DNA of 54,249 nt from an uncultured bacterium (GCA_947646655.1 CANSHI010000010.1:1-54249); one strand, 5' to 3'; numbered from the stretch's first letter, positions 33,137 through 42,951 are shown. Program-made: numbers and translations. The notes: generated by a model from the sequence alone, not told the origin.

Positions 33137-34042
33137 TTAGGTAATACTTATGAATTGTCTACCCATGCTGTCAAAGGCGGCTTCTAGTTGTTCTTTAGGA
33201 ATAGGTATATTTTTTTCTGTTTTTAAAGGATCATTAATATAATAATATTTTTCGTCCATGCCAGTAAGTAGAACGGTATGTGATTTTTTGGGATAAGTGT
33301 AAGTGTTTTTTGAATCGTAGCTAAACCATTCGTAAACTTCATCCGATTTTTGATAATCTTGTGTTATCCAAATGAGTGATGGATGTGTGTTTGCTGCAAT
33401 TAAGTAGAGAGGCAGTTTTTTAGTCGAGCTGGACATTAAAGAATTATTTTTTAAATAGTCGGCATCTTTAGCTGATATAACTTTTGATATAGCTGCCATT
33501 ATAACAGGCTCTAGGGCTCCCCAACCTCTATTCGGACTTGATGGATCTCCAGCATAATGAGAGGCTGGATTAGGTCCAAATCTTTCTCCATTTTCTTCAT
33601 AAACTTTGTCAGTTGGCAAATAGTTTTCTATAAATTCTTTAAGTGTTAGATTTATTCCTTCATATTGTAAAAGCATTACGGCACTTGCTGCTTCACAACC
33701 GTTTGGATAATCAGGATTTTGTAATACTAATGGTGCTTCTTTTATGTTAGTATTTTCTTTAATAAAATTTTGATAATCTTTTTCACTTTGGAAGTAAATG
33801 TTGTAAGGCAATAAACCATATTTTATTTCGCCAATTGTTCCTAGAGGGTTTATTAAAAGTTTTTCAGTTTGGATTTGATATCCAGTCAAAATTTTTTGCG
33901 CAGTAAAGTAATCTTCTGATAAAGACGGAATAACTGCGTGGTTTAATTTGTTTTGCTCTTTCAAATAAATTTTATACCAAATAAAGTTAGTCATTATTAT
34001 AATTACAATAAAGATAACAGTCAAAATTTTTTCTTTTTTCAT
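33137..34042 (-). CDS. membrane-anchored C39-like (papain-fold) cysteine protease
   Basis: Start at ATG 34042 (301 aa). The protein has an N-terminal membrane segment (about 5-24) and an outer domain of the peptidase C39_2 type: PNGCEAASAVMLLQYEG carries the catalytic Cys, SHTVLLTGMD the His and YYINDP the Asp. These domains resemble bacteriocin-processing peptidases, but stand-alone surface forms have no settled substrate. Its place between a PBP and a FemX-like gene suggests a link to wall proteins or peptidoglycan. Confidence 0.82.
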   Translation of the reverse strand: MKKEKILTVIFIVIIIMTNFIWYKIYLKEQNKLNHAVIPSLSEDYFTAQKILTGYQIQTEKLLINPLGTIGEIKYGLLPYNIYFQSEKDYQNFIKENTNIKEAPLVLQNPDYPNGCEAASAVMLLQYEGINLTLKEFIENYLPTDKVYEENGERFGPNPASHYAGDPSSPNRGWGALEPVIMAAISKVISAKDADYLKNNSLMSSSTKKLPLYLIAANTHPSLIWITQDYQKSDEVYEWFSYDSKNTYTYPKKSHTVLLTGMDEKYYYINDPLKTEKNIPIPKEQLEAAFDSMGRQFISIT

Positions 34043-34199
34043 CAAGTATTGCCTTTCTAATTTATATAAATTATAACTTATAAGAGAAAACTTTTCAAGA
34101 AAAGAAATTTTGATTTAGTAGGTATTTTTTTAGATGTGTGATATATACAAAGTGTACTTTTTATGGTATAATGTTTTATTCGAAGGGAGCATGGTTATA

Positions 34200-35423
34200 A
34201 TGGAAATAAAAGAACTTACAATACAAACTTTTTTAGAATTTACAAAGAATAGTCCTTTAAAAAATTATATGCAGAGTGAAGAATATGCGAGGTTTATGGG
34301 TGAGAATAAATATAATTATGACTATGTTGGCTTAGTCAATCAGGATAATGTTATAGTTGCCGCATCGTTAATACTTTGGAAAAAAATTGGACTTAATGCG
34401 AAGTATGGGTATGCTCCTAAAGGATTTTTAATCAATTATTATGATGATGCTTTGGTGCGAACTTTTACTCAAAAATTGAAGGCTTTTTATGCTAAAAAAA
34501 ATATGGTTTTTATAAAGATCAATCCCGAGATTGTTGTTTCAGAAGTTAATAATAAAACTTTTGAATCGCGAGCTAATCCAAATTATAATTTAAAACACAA
34601 CTTACAAAGTTTAGGTTTTATAAAGTTGAAAGATAATCTCTATTTTGAATCGATTAATCCGAGATTTAATGCTTATGTCGAATTGAAAAATGCCCGTTAT
34701 GAAAATTATTCGAAGGCAAACCGAAATAAAGTTAATAATTCTAAACGTAAGGGATTGTATTTAGTGAAAGGTGCTGAAGACGATTTAGAAGAGTTTTGCA
34801 AGTTATTTGATAAAAATAGCTTATCCTATTTTAAAACTATGTTTAATCTTTTTGGAAGTAAAATAGATTTGTTATTAGTAAGAGTCAGTTATGAGAACTT
34901 TATAAAAAATACACAAAATCTGTATGAGCAAGAATTAGATAAGAATGGATTATATAATGAAATATTGCACAGAAGTCATAGTGAGAATGACCTCCATACT
35001 AAAATGGCGAGTGATGCGAAGCTTAGTACTTTAAAAAATGAAATAGTAAAGGCGACTGATGGTTTAAGAGATCATGAAGATGAAGTAGTGGCGGGAGCTA
35101 TAGTAATTAGATATGAAAATCGAGCACATATTATTGCGAGTGCTTTTGATCGAAATAATAGTTATTTAAATGCCAATTATTTTTTATACGATGCTATAAT
35201 AAATAATTATAAAGATGATTATGAATATTTAGATTTAAATGGTATAAGCGGTGATTTTAAAAAGTCTAGTCCATTTAAAGGCTTAAATAAGTTTAAGTTA
35301 GGTTTTAATCCTAAAGTTTATGAGTATATTGGAGAGTTCGATTTAGTATTTAACAGAGCAGCTTATGAAGGGTATTTAGCTAGCGGAAAGTTGGCAATGG
35401 AATTTAATAAAAATAAGAAGTAG
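34200..35423 (+). CDS. FemX/FemAB-type aminoacyltransferase
   Basis: I choose ATG 34200 (407 aa), ten bases after GAAGGGAGC; the ATG at 34191 touches that site. The protein has the FemABX two-lobed GNAT layout: KNYMQSEEYARFMGE and YGYAPKGFLINYYDD in the first lobe, a coiled-coil insertion (about residues 235-285), and AGAIVIRYENRAHIIASAFD with FKLGFNPKVYEYIGEFDLV in the second. These enzymes use aminoacyl-tRNA to add amino acids to the stem peptide of lipid II, making the interpeptide bridge. It lies divergent from the C39-like, PBP and MraY genes, in a cell-wall neighbourhood. Confidence 0.9.
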   Translation: MEIKELTIQTFLEFTKNSPLKNYMQSEEYARFMGENKYNYDYVGLVNQDNVIVAASLILWKKIGLNAKYGYAPKGFLINYYDDALVRTFTQKLKAFYAKKNMVFIKINPEIVVSEVNNKTFESRANPNYNLKHNLQSLGFIKLKDNLYFESINPRFNAYVELKNARYENYSKANRNKVNNSKRKGLYLVKGAEDDLEEFCKLFDKNSLSYFKTMFNLFGSKIDLLLVRVSYENFIKNTQNLYEQELDKNGLYNEILHRSHSENDLHTKMASDAKLSTLKNEIVKATDGLRDHEDEVVAGAIVIRYENRAHIIASAFDRNNSYLNANYFLYDAIINNYKDDYEYLDLNGISGDFKKSSPFKGLNKFKLGFNPKVYEYIGEFDLVFNRAAYEGYLASGKLAMEFNKNKK

Positions 35424-35441
35424 CCGATTGGCTACTTTTTA
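35418..35441. terminator. bidirectional terminator
   Basis: AGTAGCC-GATT-GGCTACT followed by TTTT, between the convergent FemX-like gene and mutM. Confidence 0.85.
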
Positions 35442-35442
35442 G

Positions 35443-36264
35443 TTATAGTTTTTGACATTTTTCACAAAAGAAAGCACTTCTTCCTTCGATTTTAATTCTT
35501 TTAATAGGCGTCGAACAAATAGGGCACGGAGATGATTCTTTGCTCTGTACTTTCAAGTAGTCTTGATAATGGCCTGTTACTCCTAGGCTAGAAGTATAAC
35601 TTCTTATTGTGCATCCGCCACATTCAAAAGATTTTGTAATTATTTCGTCTGCGTTCTTAATAATTGCCGATGCCTCTTTTTCATTTATAGTAATTCCTAA
35701 TCTGAGAGGATGTATGCGCGATGCGAATAATACCTCATTAGCATATATATTTCCTAAACCATTTATGATGGTTTGATCTAAAAGTAAAGATTTTATCGGT
35801 ATCTTTTTATTTTGCAATTTTTCTAGTAAATACTCTTTTGTTAAACTTTTATTGTCAGGTTCAATGCCTAATTTTTTTAGTGATGGATCTTCAAAAACTT
35901 GTTCTGTTTTTACGAGCTTAATTCGTCCAAATTTTCTGACATCATTGTATCTTAAATCGTATCCATTTTCTAATGTAAAAATTAGATGAGTGTGTTTGTC
36001 GACTGGAGTCGATGTCTCGACATAAAAATATTTACCTTCCATTCTTAAATGACTTATGAAAGAATATTCACCTAACTCGAAGATAAGATATTTCCCATAT
36101 GTTTTAATGTTTGTAAAAGTTAAATCTTCTAAAGTATTTACAAATTCTTTGTTGTCAGATTCTACTATTTTAGGATAAAGTATTTTAATTTTATTTATTT
36201 TTTGTCCTAATAAATTCTTTTTTAAAACTTTTGCTACAACTCTGACTTCTGCTATTTCTGGCAT
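35443..36264 (-). CDS. mutM: formamidopyrimidine-DNA glycosylase (Fpg/MutM)
   Basis: The start must be 36264 (273 aa), because Pro2 is the catalytic amine: MPEIAEVR, with Glu3 next to it; AAGGAGG is eight bases upstream. Other marks are LRMEGKYF, GLGNIYANEVLF (Asn-containing helix-two-turn-helix), RSYTSSLGVTGHYQ and the C-terminal zinc finger CPICSTPIKR ... FFCEKCQ. It removes 8-oxoguanine and formamidopyrimidines and nicks the site. The N-terminus reads IAEVR where most have LPEVE. It directly follows polA, the same order as in Bacillus. Confidence 0.95.
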   Translation of the reverse strand: MPEIAEVRVVAKVLKKNLLGQKINKIKILYPKIVESDNKEFVNTLEDLTFTNIKTYGKYLIFELGEYSFISHLRMEGKYFYVETSTPVDKHTHLIFTLENGYDLRYNDVRKFGRIKLVKTEQVFEDPSLKKLGIEPDNKSLTKEYLLEKLQNKKIPIKSLLLDQTIINGLGNIYANEVLFASRIHPLRLGITINEKEASAIIKNADEIITKSFECGGCTIRSYTSSLGVTGHYQDYLKVQSKESSPCPICSTPIKRIKIEGRSAFFCEKCQKL

Positions 36265-36281
36265 TTTATTTTCCTCCTTTT

Positions 36282-38855
36282 TTATTTTGCATCGTACCAA
36301 TTAGTACCATACTCTACACCAACTTTTAGTGGAACTTCGAGATCGACGGCGTTTTCCATTTCTTGAGTTACGATTTCTTTTATAGATTCTAATTCATCAG
36401 GGTAAACGTTTATGATGACTTCGTCGTGTACTTGTAAAAGTATTTTGCTTTTGAAATTGTTTTTCTTAAGTCTTTTGTAAAGGTTTATCATCGCTATTTT
36501 AATAATGTCAGCACCAGTACCTTGAATAGGTGTATTAAGGGCGATTCTCTCCCCTCCTGCGCGAACCATATATACGGGACTTTTAAGTTCGTCGATATAT
36601 CTTATTCTGTTGAAAAGAGTTTTAACGTATCCTTGGTCGTAGGCATTTTCTTTGATACCATCCATGTATTCTTTGACTTTCGGATACAATTCGTAATATT
36701 TTTCGATAAAATTTTTGGCTTCTTTTGCAGAAATGTTTAGGTTTTCTCCTAGACCAAATCCACTTATTCCATATACGATTCCAAATATTACTGATTTAGC
36801 TGTAGAACGCATTTCTTTTGTTACATCTTCAAGTGGAACATCGTATATATCTGCCGCGACACGTCTGTGAATATCTTCTCCATGTCTGAAAGAGTCGATC
36901 ATTGTGTCGTCACCTGAAATCGATGCTAGAATACGAAGTTCTATTTGTGAATAGTCAGCACTTAATAAGTAACAGTCTGTATTTGGTATAAAGGCTTTTC
37001 TTAAAAGTTTTCCTTCTTCTTCTCGTGTTGGAATATTTTGAAGGTTTGGTTCTACACTTGACAAACGTCCAGTTCTTGTAAGAGTCTGTTTAAATATTGT
37101 GTGAATTTTACCATCATCTAAAATGTAATCTTCAAGTGGTTCGAGGTAGGAATTATAAAGTTTATTTAAAGTTCGGTATTCGATGATAGGTTTTATAATT
37201 GGGTATTGTCCAACTAATTTTTCTAGAATAGTGATGTCTGTGCTGAAGGAAGTCGTCTTTTTTCCTGGATAAGGTATAGCAAGTTCGTTGAATAAAACAT
37301 TACCTAGCTGTTTAGGACTCGACAAATTGAAGGTTTTACCAGCCATTTCGAAAATTATATTTTCTATGCTCGTAAGTTTTTCTTTTGTTTGTATCTTCAT
37401 ATTTTCTAAGACTTCTCGATCTATTCCGATTCCTTCTTTTTCCATGTCCGATAAAACTTCTACTAGAGGCATTTCAATGTTGTTAAAAAGATTTATCATC
37501 TCAGCATTTTTGAGGCGATTTAAAAGTTCGCTTTTTTGATCCCATATGAATTTAGCTTTTAAAACTAGTCCGCGCTTAAAAGTTGTTTCGTCAACTTTAT
37601 TTTTAATTAAATCTTCATAATAGTATACAGTTATGCATTCGTCGCTCATCTTCAATGCTATGTCGTCTTTTGAATTATTTTCAAGTAAATAATAGGCAAT
37701 CATCATATCGAAGTCGGTGTTGTTAATTTCGATTCCTAGTGCCCTTGCTAAGGCAATATTTTTTTTGAGTGCATATGTGTAACGAAGTCTAGTTGAAATT
37801 TTTTCTAAAACTGACTTAACTAGATTGGCAGGTACATAGTATAATGTTATACCATCATAAAGACTCATTCCTAATATATTGGCAAAGTGATAATTTTCTT
37901 TATCACATTCAATAAAATACGAAAATTCAAAAGCTTGTGGTATTTCATCGACTGATTCGATAGTTTTATATTCGATATCTGCTTCTTTAACTGTTTGAAA
38001 CGTCATGTTTTTTAAAAATGAATGAAATTCTAATTCTTGGAAAAGTGGTTTGAGTTTATCATTAGGTCCATCGTAAGTGAGTTCGCCTAAAGGTGTTGTC
38101 AGAGGGACATCTCTATAAATAGTTGCTAAATCGTAGCTGAAGTAAGCATTTTCTTTATCTAGTTCTAGTTTTTCTTTTGTCTTTCCTTTTATATTATCTA
38201 AGTTATCATAAACACCATTTAATGATCCATAGTTTTGGATTAATGTTTTGGCGGTTTTTTCACCGATACCTTTAACGCCTGGAATGTTATCACTGGAATC
38301 TCCCATTAAGGCTTTTAGATCAATAATCTTTAAGGGTTCAAAACCGTATTCTTCATGGAAAGAATCAACTGTATAATAAATGCTATCTTTGCTCTTTAAC
38401 ATTTTCATACTTACAACGGGACTGATCAATTGCATGAGATCGTGGTCTGATGAGATGATGAGACCGTCATATTCAGGATCTAAATCGGCTTCTTTTGCTA
38501 AAGTTCCAATGATGTCGTCAGCTTCGTAGCCTTCCATTTCTAAATGTTTAATACCCATTGCATCTAGTATTTGTTTAGCGATTGGAAATTGACTTTTTAG
38601 ATCAGTAGGTGTTTCATTTCTTCCTGCTTTGTAGTTTTCATATTTATCGTGGCGAAAGTTTTTTCCGATGTCGAATGCAACGACCATAAATTCGGGGTTT
38701 TCCTCGGCAATAATTTTATTTATCATAGAGACAAAACCATATAGGGCATTAGTCGCCTGGCCTTTTGAGTTGCGCATAATAGAACCTGAGTAGGCTGTTG
38801 CATAGTAGCTTCTAAAAAGTAAATTGTTGCCGTCTATTAGTAATACTTTTTTCAT
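36282..38855 (-). CDS. polA: DNA polymerase I
   Basis: Start ATG 38855 (857 aa), six to eight bases after TAGGAGTG. It has an N-terminal 5'-3' exonuclease (LLIDGNNLLFRSYY, GYEADDIIGTLA, ALMGDSSDNIPGVKGIGEKT), a 3'-5' exonuclease-like domain lacking clear catalytic acidic motifs (as in other Bacilli), and a family A polymerase domain: TGRLSSVEPNLQNIP, DYSQIELRILA (metal Asp), the O-helix around AKSVIFGIVYGISGFGL, and LQVHDEVI (second Asp). It fills gaps in repair and removes Okazaki primers. It forms an operon with mutM 17 bp downstream. Confidence 0.97.
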   Translation of the reverse strand: MKKVLLIDGNNLLFRSYYATAYSGSIMRNSKGQATNALYGFVSMINKIIAEENPEFMVVAFDIGKNFRHDKYENYKAGRNETPTDLKSQFPIAKQILDAMGIKHLEMEGYEADDIIGTLAKEADLDPEYDGLIISSDHDLMQLISPVVSMKMLKSKDSIYYTVDSFHEEYGFEPLKIIDLKALMGDSSDNIPGVKGIGEKTAKTLIQNYGSLNGVYDNLDNIKGKTKEKLELDKENAYFSYDLATIYRDVPLTTPLGELTYDGPNDKLKPLFQELEFHSFLKNMTFQTVKEADIEYKTIESVDEIPQAFEFSYFIECDKENYHFANILGMSLYDGITLYYVPANLVKSVLEKISTRLRYTYALKKNIALARALGIEINNTDFDMMIAYYLLENNSKDDIALKMSDECITVYYYEDLIKNKVDETTFKRGLVLKAKFIWDQKSELLNRLKNAEMINLFNNIEMPLVEVLSDMEKEGIGIDREVLENMKIQTKEKLTSIENIIFEMAGKTFNLSSPKQLGNVLFNELAIPYPGKKTTSFSTDITILEKLVGQYPIIKPIIEYRTLNKLYNSYLEPLEDYILDDGKIHTIFKQTLTRTGRLSSVEPNLQNIPTREEEGKLLRKAFIPNTDCYLLSADYSQIELRILASISGDDTMIDSFRHGEDIHRRVAADIYDVPLEDVTKEMRSTAKSVIFGIVYGISGFGLGENLNISAKEAKNFIEKYYELYPKVKEYMDGIKENAYDQGYVKTLFNRIRYIDELKSPVYMVRAGGERIALNTPIQGTGADIIKIAMINLYKRLKKNNFKSKILLQVHDEVIINVYPDELESIKEIVTQEMENAVDLEVPLKVGVEYGTNWYDAK

Positions 38856-38907
38856 AATTTTAAACACTCCTACTAATAGTATAACATCTTTTTTAAGTCC
38901 CGAAAAG

Positions 38908-39465
38908 TTATTTTAAGTATATTTCATTGGCTTTTCTGTATTGGTATCCACCGTATAAAAAAATTTTTTCATTATTGCCTAGTTGAATTTCTATTATATG
39001 AAGATGTGTATTAGTGATGTTTACAAGTAAATGGTGATTATCTTTTTGAATGAGGTAACTAGGATAAAAAGTTCCCATTTCATTAATAATGGCAGTTTTA
39101 CTATTTTTAAAAAATAGATTTAAAAATGAATTTATAGGATTGTGTTTTTTGATTTTAGTTAAAACAAATATTTGACATTGGGGATAATATAGTTTAAGTA
39201 TTTCAGAATATGCTTTAAACGTGTTTTGATATTTTTGGATATCGATTTTTTTTCTGACCGTTATTCTCGAACTATTACTTTTTTTATTTAAAATTTCAAT
39301 TTTTAAAATTTCTGATATTTTACTATTTTGAGATTCTGTTATATTACTCGAATTTTTCTCTAAGGCTATATATTCCTTCTCATTTAAGTTTAGTAGTTTA
39401 CTCATCGTTTTATCATTTAATAATAGTCTTTTTTTTATATTTTTTAAGTTTTCTTCTATTGGCAT
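38908..39465 (-). CDS. hypothetical protein with N-terminal XRE-like helix-turn-helix
   Basis: Start at ATG 39465 (185 aa) behind AGGTGA. Residues 1-55 (IKKRLLLNDKTMSKLLNLNE, EYIALEKNSSNIT) follow the XRE helix-turn-helix pattern. Residues 75-185 are a separate alpha/beta domain (FKAYSEILKLYYPQCQIFVL, HLLVNITNTHLHIIEIQLG) that I do not recognise. It may be a sensor-type regulator. It sits just upstream of polA on the same strand with a 52-bp gap. Confidence 0.6.
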   Translation of the reverse strand: MPIEENLKNIKKRLLLNDKTMSKLLNLNEKEYIALEKNSSNITESQNSKISEILKIEILNKKSNSSRITVRKKIDIQKYQNTFKAYSEILKLYYPQCQIFVLTKIKKHNPINSFLNLFFKNSKTAIINEMGTFYPSYLIQKDNHHLLVNITNTHLHIIEIQLGNNEKIFLYGGYQYRKANEIYLK

Positions 39466-39576
39466 TCTTGTCACCTATATTTAATTATAAGACTTTTTCT
39501 AAAATTTTCAAATAAAAAATGTCACGAATGAGCTTTGACATTTTTTTTCTTATGAAGTATACTGTTAGACGAGGAA

Positions 39577-39825
39577 ATGAGTGATATAATGAGCACAGTA
39601 GAAATTATTAAAGAAGTGATTGAAGAGTTAAGACCTCTTTTAAATATGGAAGGCGGAGACATGGAATTTGTAAAATATGATCAAGAGGAAAAAATTGTTT
39701 ATGTTAAAATGAGTGGTGCTTGTCAAATGTGCATGCAACAAGATGACACATTAGAGTATGGATTACTCTACTCTATACAAGAAAAAGTTCCCGAAGTGTT
39801 AAAAGTCATAAATACTCCTTTATGA
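39577..39825 (+). CDS. nfu: Nfu-type Fe-S scaffold/carrier (NifU C-terminal domain)
   Basis: This 82-aa protein consists of the Nfu domain only: LRPLLNMEGGDMEFV, then CQMC (Cys49, Cys52) in SGACQMCMQQ, which binds a 4Fe-4S cluster between two monomers. It delivers clusters to target enzymes. Two starts are possible (39577 and 39589); either gives a full domain. It converges on the YutH-like gene with a 6-bp overlap of ends; in Bacillus subtilis yutI (nfu) and yutH are neighbours too. Confidence 0.92.
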   Translation: MSDIMSTVEIIKEVIEELRPLLNMEGGDMEFVKYDQEEKIVYVKMSGACQMCMQQDDTLEYGLLYSIQEKVPEVLKVINTPL

Positions 39826-40719
39826 TTTTTTTATTAACCAGTCAATTTTTATCATAGATGTTTTTTCGGAAAATTTATTAAAGATGAGATTTAGAAGTGC
39901 TTCATATTCAGCGGATTTATTAATGTATTTAAGTAAAATGTCTTCGTCAAAGTTGTCTTCAAATATTTTATGAATTTTATCGAAATAATAACCAGGATAA
40001 AGTAATCTACAAAATAGTAGGTTATATTCTAATGCTGATAAAGTGTTTTCTTTGAGAAGAATATCGAGTTCAGGTTCTATATCTAAACCATTAAAAAAGT
40101 TTGTCTTTATGTAAGAGGAAATATCTCTTACTTTGTAATCGATGACTAGATCAAGGGGATTGTAAAAATCAAAAGTGTATGTCGGAGATTTAATACGTCT
40201 GTGTGATAGTGCTGTCGGGGCATTATTAGGATTTAGCATGTTGAAGTATTGAATAGCGTTTTCGGCTAGTCCTACATAGTAACTAAAAGTTTTAGTAATT
40301 AGAGGATGATTTTTTCCTAGCTCACTGACTTGATATTCTAAATAGTCAATTTTTAAAGACCAAAGTTTACTCCAATCTGTTCGGTCGAGAATATTTTTTT
40401 TGTCTTCATAAGGGATGATGTTTAATAAAATGTCTTTCATATTTAACTCGATGTGTTCTGGTCCTGTAACTTTCATTAAAAGGTATTCGTCATTTAGGTA
40501 TTTGGAGTATAGAGAATTAAATCTATTTAGGAAAAGATTGTGAAATTGTAATGGATAAAGTTTAATTATTTTGGCTATTGCTTCGATGTCTTCTTTTGGT
40601 CTATTAACTTTTAAAATATAGTATTTGTCATAGTCAATATAGAAATGATAATCACCGTTTTCGAGTTCGGTGATATTTTCTATATTAAGATTGTAATTGT
40701 ATAAAAGCATGTTTTTCAT
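39820..40719 (-). CDS. YutH/CotS-like spore coat-associated protein
   Basis: This 299-aa protein has the degenerate aminoglycoside-phosphotransferase fold of the CotS/YutH/CotI group: an N-terminal lobe with YYILKVNRP (Lys), then TALSHRRI in the catalytic-loop position and PLDLVIDYKVRDISSYIK where the metal-binding DFD would stand. The SHRRI form is typical of YutH. These proteins associate with the spore coat in Bacillus. The nfu neighbour supports the match. It is likely not an active kinase. Confidence 0.72.
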   Translation of the reverse strand: MKNMLLYNYNLNIENITELENGDYHFYIDYDKYYILKVNRPKEDIEAIAKIIKLYPLQFHNLFLNRFNSLYSKYLNDEYLLMKVTGPEHIELNMKDILLNIIPYEDKKNILDRTDWSKLWSLKIDYLEYQVSELGKNHPLITKTFSYYVGLAENAIQYFNMLNPNNAPTALSHRRIKSPTYTFDFYNPLDLVIDYKVRDISSYIKTNFFNGLDIEPELDILLKENTLSALEYNLLFCRLLYPGYYFDKIHKIFEDNFDEDILLKYINKSAEYEALLNLIFNKFSEKTSMIKIDWLIKKS

Positions 40720-40749
40720 GGTTAATCACATTTAATTTTATGTGAAAAT

Positions 40750-40782
40750 AAAAAAAATATCATCGATAAACGATAATATTAA
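40750..40782 (-). terminator. terminator of the 40783-41787 gene
   Basis: Minus strand ATATTATCG-TTTA-CGATGATAT-like stem followed by TTTTTTT. Confidence 0.8.
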
Positions 40783-41787
40783 TTAGCTTGCTGGCATGTC
40801 GAACCAATTTGTTTCAAGATTAGCATCTGTAACAGGTGTAGTTGGTATTACTGGTGTTGGTTCAGGGCTTGGTGTTTCTACAACTGGAGTAGGTTCTGGA
40901 GTTGGTGCTATAGGAGCTTGTTCGACATTTGGCATAACTTCTTTGCTCTGTTCATTTTGAACATAGTTAGCATGTTGTTCATTGTGCATTGCACTTAATT
41001 CAATCGTTGCATTATATCTTTTAGCTGCTTCAAGTTCCTGAGTTTTAAGTTTGTTGATCGTGTCAATCATTTCAGCATATTTCTGTTCTATTTCTTCGAT
41101 ATTAATCGGTGTAAGGGTAGCAGATGATCCAGTATTATTACTTGCATTGTTGTCTGCTGGTTCTTCAATAGGTGGAGTTACAGGAGTTTCTACTGGGGTT
41201 GGCGCTTCTGCTGGAGTAGTAATTGGATCTGGAGCAGGTACTGGTTCTTGTACTGGTGCTGGAGTTGGCTCAGCAACAGGTGCTGCTGGTTCTGCCACTG
41301 GAGCAACAGTAGGTTCTGGTGTTTCTTCTACTACTGTAGGTTCAGGAGCTGGTGTTATAGAAGCTGCTGATCCTTCGCTACTTTCTTCACTAGAAGCTAT
41401 ACTTTGAGCATATATTCCTCTTTGTTTGTTAATATAATCATAACTAGTAGGCATAGCAATAGCTTTTTCACTAATGCTAGTAGGAGATGCTAGCTCTTTT
41501 AAAGAGATATATTTAATATCAGGGTTTGTATTTCCTTTAAGTGCATCAGACATGTATCCTTTTAAAATTCCCCACTCTTCTTCAGTTATTGCAGTATCTA
41601 GAGCTGGATTGTTTTGAGCTATTTTGGAAACGTATATTTTTACAGTACTGCTAGGCCCTGCACCAACTGTTTCGTTCAAAGTATAATAAGCATATCTTTT
41701 TCCAGTTTTTATATTTTCTAAAAAGCAAATGATATCAGCAGAAATCGTTGCTCCGTCAGATTTTGTAATATTTATTTTTTCATTCAT
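40783..41787 (-). CDS. hypothetical protein with long Pro/Glu/Ala/Thr linker
   Basis: Start at ATG 41787 (334 aa) with AGAGGGA upstream. Residues 1-105 form a compact domain (ISADIICFLENIKTGKRYAY, TEEEWGILKGYMSDALKG) similar in style to DUF1292-like proteins. Then comes a low-complexity region of PEPT/PAPV repeats (about 145-240), a short helical segment (NIEEIEQKYAEMIDTINKLK) and a second proline-rich tail. There is no signal peptide or membrane segment. It follows the YutD-like gene in one transcription direction. The role is unknown. Confidence 0.65.
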   Translation of the reverse strand: MNEKINITKSDGATISADIICFLENIKTGKRYAYYTLNETVGAGPSSTVKIYVSKIAQNNPALDTAITEEEWGILKGYMSDALKGNTNPDIKYISLKELASPTSISEKAIAMPTSYDYINKQRGIYAQSIASSEESSEGSAASITPAPEPTVVEETPEPTVAPVAEPAAPVAEPTPAPVQEPVPAPDPITTPAEAPTPVETPVTPPIEEPADNNASNNTGSSATLTPINIEEIEQKYAEMIDTINKLKTQELEAAKRYNATIELSAMHNEQHANYVQNEQSKEVMPNVEQAPIAPTPEPTPVVETPSPEPTPVIPTTPVTDANLETNWFDMPAS

Positions 41788-41833
41788 ATTAATCCCTCTT
41801 ATTCTATCGTTAATTTTATCACACAATTGTGAG

Positions 41834-42112
41834 TTAATCAACCTTTATTCTTTTTATAACAAAATATTTACAACCATAAGCACAGTACTCTTTTAAGTAA
41901 GATTTGATCAGAGCTGAGTCATTTATAGCGTTAAAGTTTTTGTTGGTGTTATCGTTGAATCCTTTTAATCTTAACTTTCCATAAGCCCAGTCTCCAACAA
42001 TGTAATCATATTCATCAAAATATTCTGTCATCGAGTTTTCAAGATTTTCCAAATTTAGTGCTTCTTTAAAATTTTCTATGATTTCGAATTGTTTATCGTT
42101 AACTGTAATCAT
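41834..42112 (-). CDS. yutD: YutD-like protein (DUF1027)
   Basis: This 92-aa protein matches the small YutD family over its whole length: DKQFEIIENFKEALNLEN, DYIVGDWAYGKLRLKGF and LKEYCAYGCKYFVIKRI. The family is conserved in Bacilli; its function is not established. A GGGGG ribosome site precedes ATG 42112, nine bases after the upstream gene's stop, so the two are coupled. Other yut/yun-type genes are nearby (nfu/YutI, YutH-like, YunB-like), a grouping also seen in Bacillus. Confidence 0.82.
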   Translation of the reverse strand: MITVNDKQFEIIENFKEALNLENLENSMTEYFDEYDYIVGDWAYGKLRLKGFNDNTNKNFNAINDSALIKSYLKEYCAYGCKYFVIKRIKVD

Positions 42113-42120
42113 AATTCCCC

Positions 42121-42915
42121 CTATAAATGTAAGAAGAGATATATTAGTCCAATCGAAAATTCAGTTGCTATAATGCTTGCGATTAGAAGAAAATCTACAA
42201 AACCATTTCCACTTGAAAGAGCAGTGTTAGCGAAAATTTTAAGTGCTTTCTTTTCTTTTGGTTGCGGTTCATTTTCTACTTCTAATGCCTGCTTTGATTT
42301 TATATAGCTGTTTAACTCTTCTACCATTCTATAATCCATCTTTTCTACTTCTTCTCGACTAGTGCCATATTTAGCATAAGTAAAGTCGTCTAGAAATGTT
42401 GGGACGATTCTTATAAGATCGACATTGTCGTCGAGCATTCTTTTCTTTTTAGCCCAAAGTTCTCTAGTTTGATTTGGATTAATTGATATGTTGAAATGTA
42501 TTTTGATAATTTCGAAGTCATTTAATAGGTCATTTTCAAAATGGCTAAGTTCTTCTAGAGAAGGTTCTATAAGGAAACATCTGTAAATGTACATCGTTAT
42601 AAGAGAACTCTCAATTCTGCTTGCAACATCTGTTTTCAAAGTCGGATTGCTAATTTGTTCTTCTTTAAATTTTTCATATCTGTTTGTAAGTTGAAGGAAA
42701 TTGTCATAGAGGTTGGGAGCTAATCCATATTTTCTGATTAGATCGATAAATGCGCCTTCGTTTTTAGTTTGGTATATTTCACGTAGAGCTTCTATACCAT
42801 AAATATCACATAGGCATTCGATTATATGACCTTCGAATATTCCTTGACCTGTTTTATCGAAGAAATGTGCAAAACCAATGGTTAAAAATTTGTTTATAAA
42901 TATTAATTCTTGCAT
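42121..42915 (-). CDS. hypothetical protein with C-terminal membrane anchor
   Basis: This 264-aa protein is largely helical and soluble (FEGHIIECLCDIYGIEALRE, VDLIRIVPTFLDDFTYAKYG), ending in one membrane segment (about 242-262, FVDFLLIASIIATEFSIGL). It is therefore a tail-anchored protein facing the cytoplasm. It lies between YunB-like and YutD-like genes in one direction, with small gaps. No family is recognised; the setting would allow a sporulation or envelope role. Confidence 0.65.
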   Translation of the reverse strand: MQELIFINKFLTIGFAHFFDKTGQGIFEGHIIECLCDIYGIEALREIYQTKNEGAFIDLIRKYGLAPNLYDNFLQLTNRYEKFKEEQISNPTLKTDVASRIESSLITMYIYRCFLIEPSLEELSHFENDLLNDFEIIKIHFNISINPNQTRELWAKKKRMLDDNVDLIRIVPTFLDDFTYAKYGTSREEVEKMDYRMVEELNSYIKSKQALEVENEPQPKEKKALKIFANTALSSGNGFVDFLLIASIIATEFSIGLIYLFLHL

Positions 42916-42951
42916 GGTAAGAGTCTCCTATCCTATTCGATTATACCATAT

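Noticed and set aside
41051-41407. Gly/Ala/Val-rich ORF opposite the proline-rich linker
   Set aside because: It is the complement of PxP/PEPT repeats; no ribosome site.
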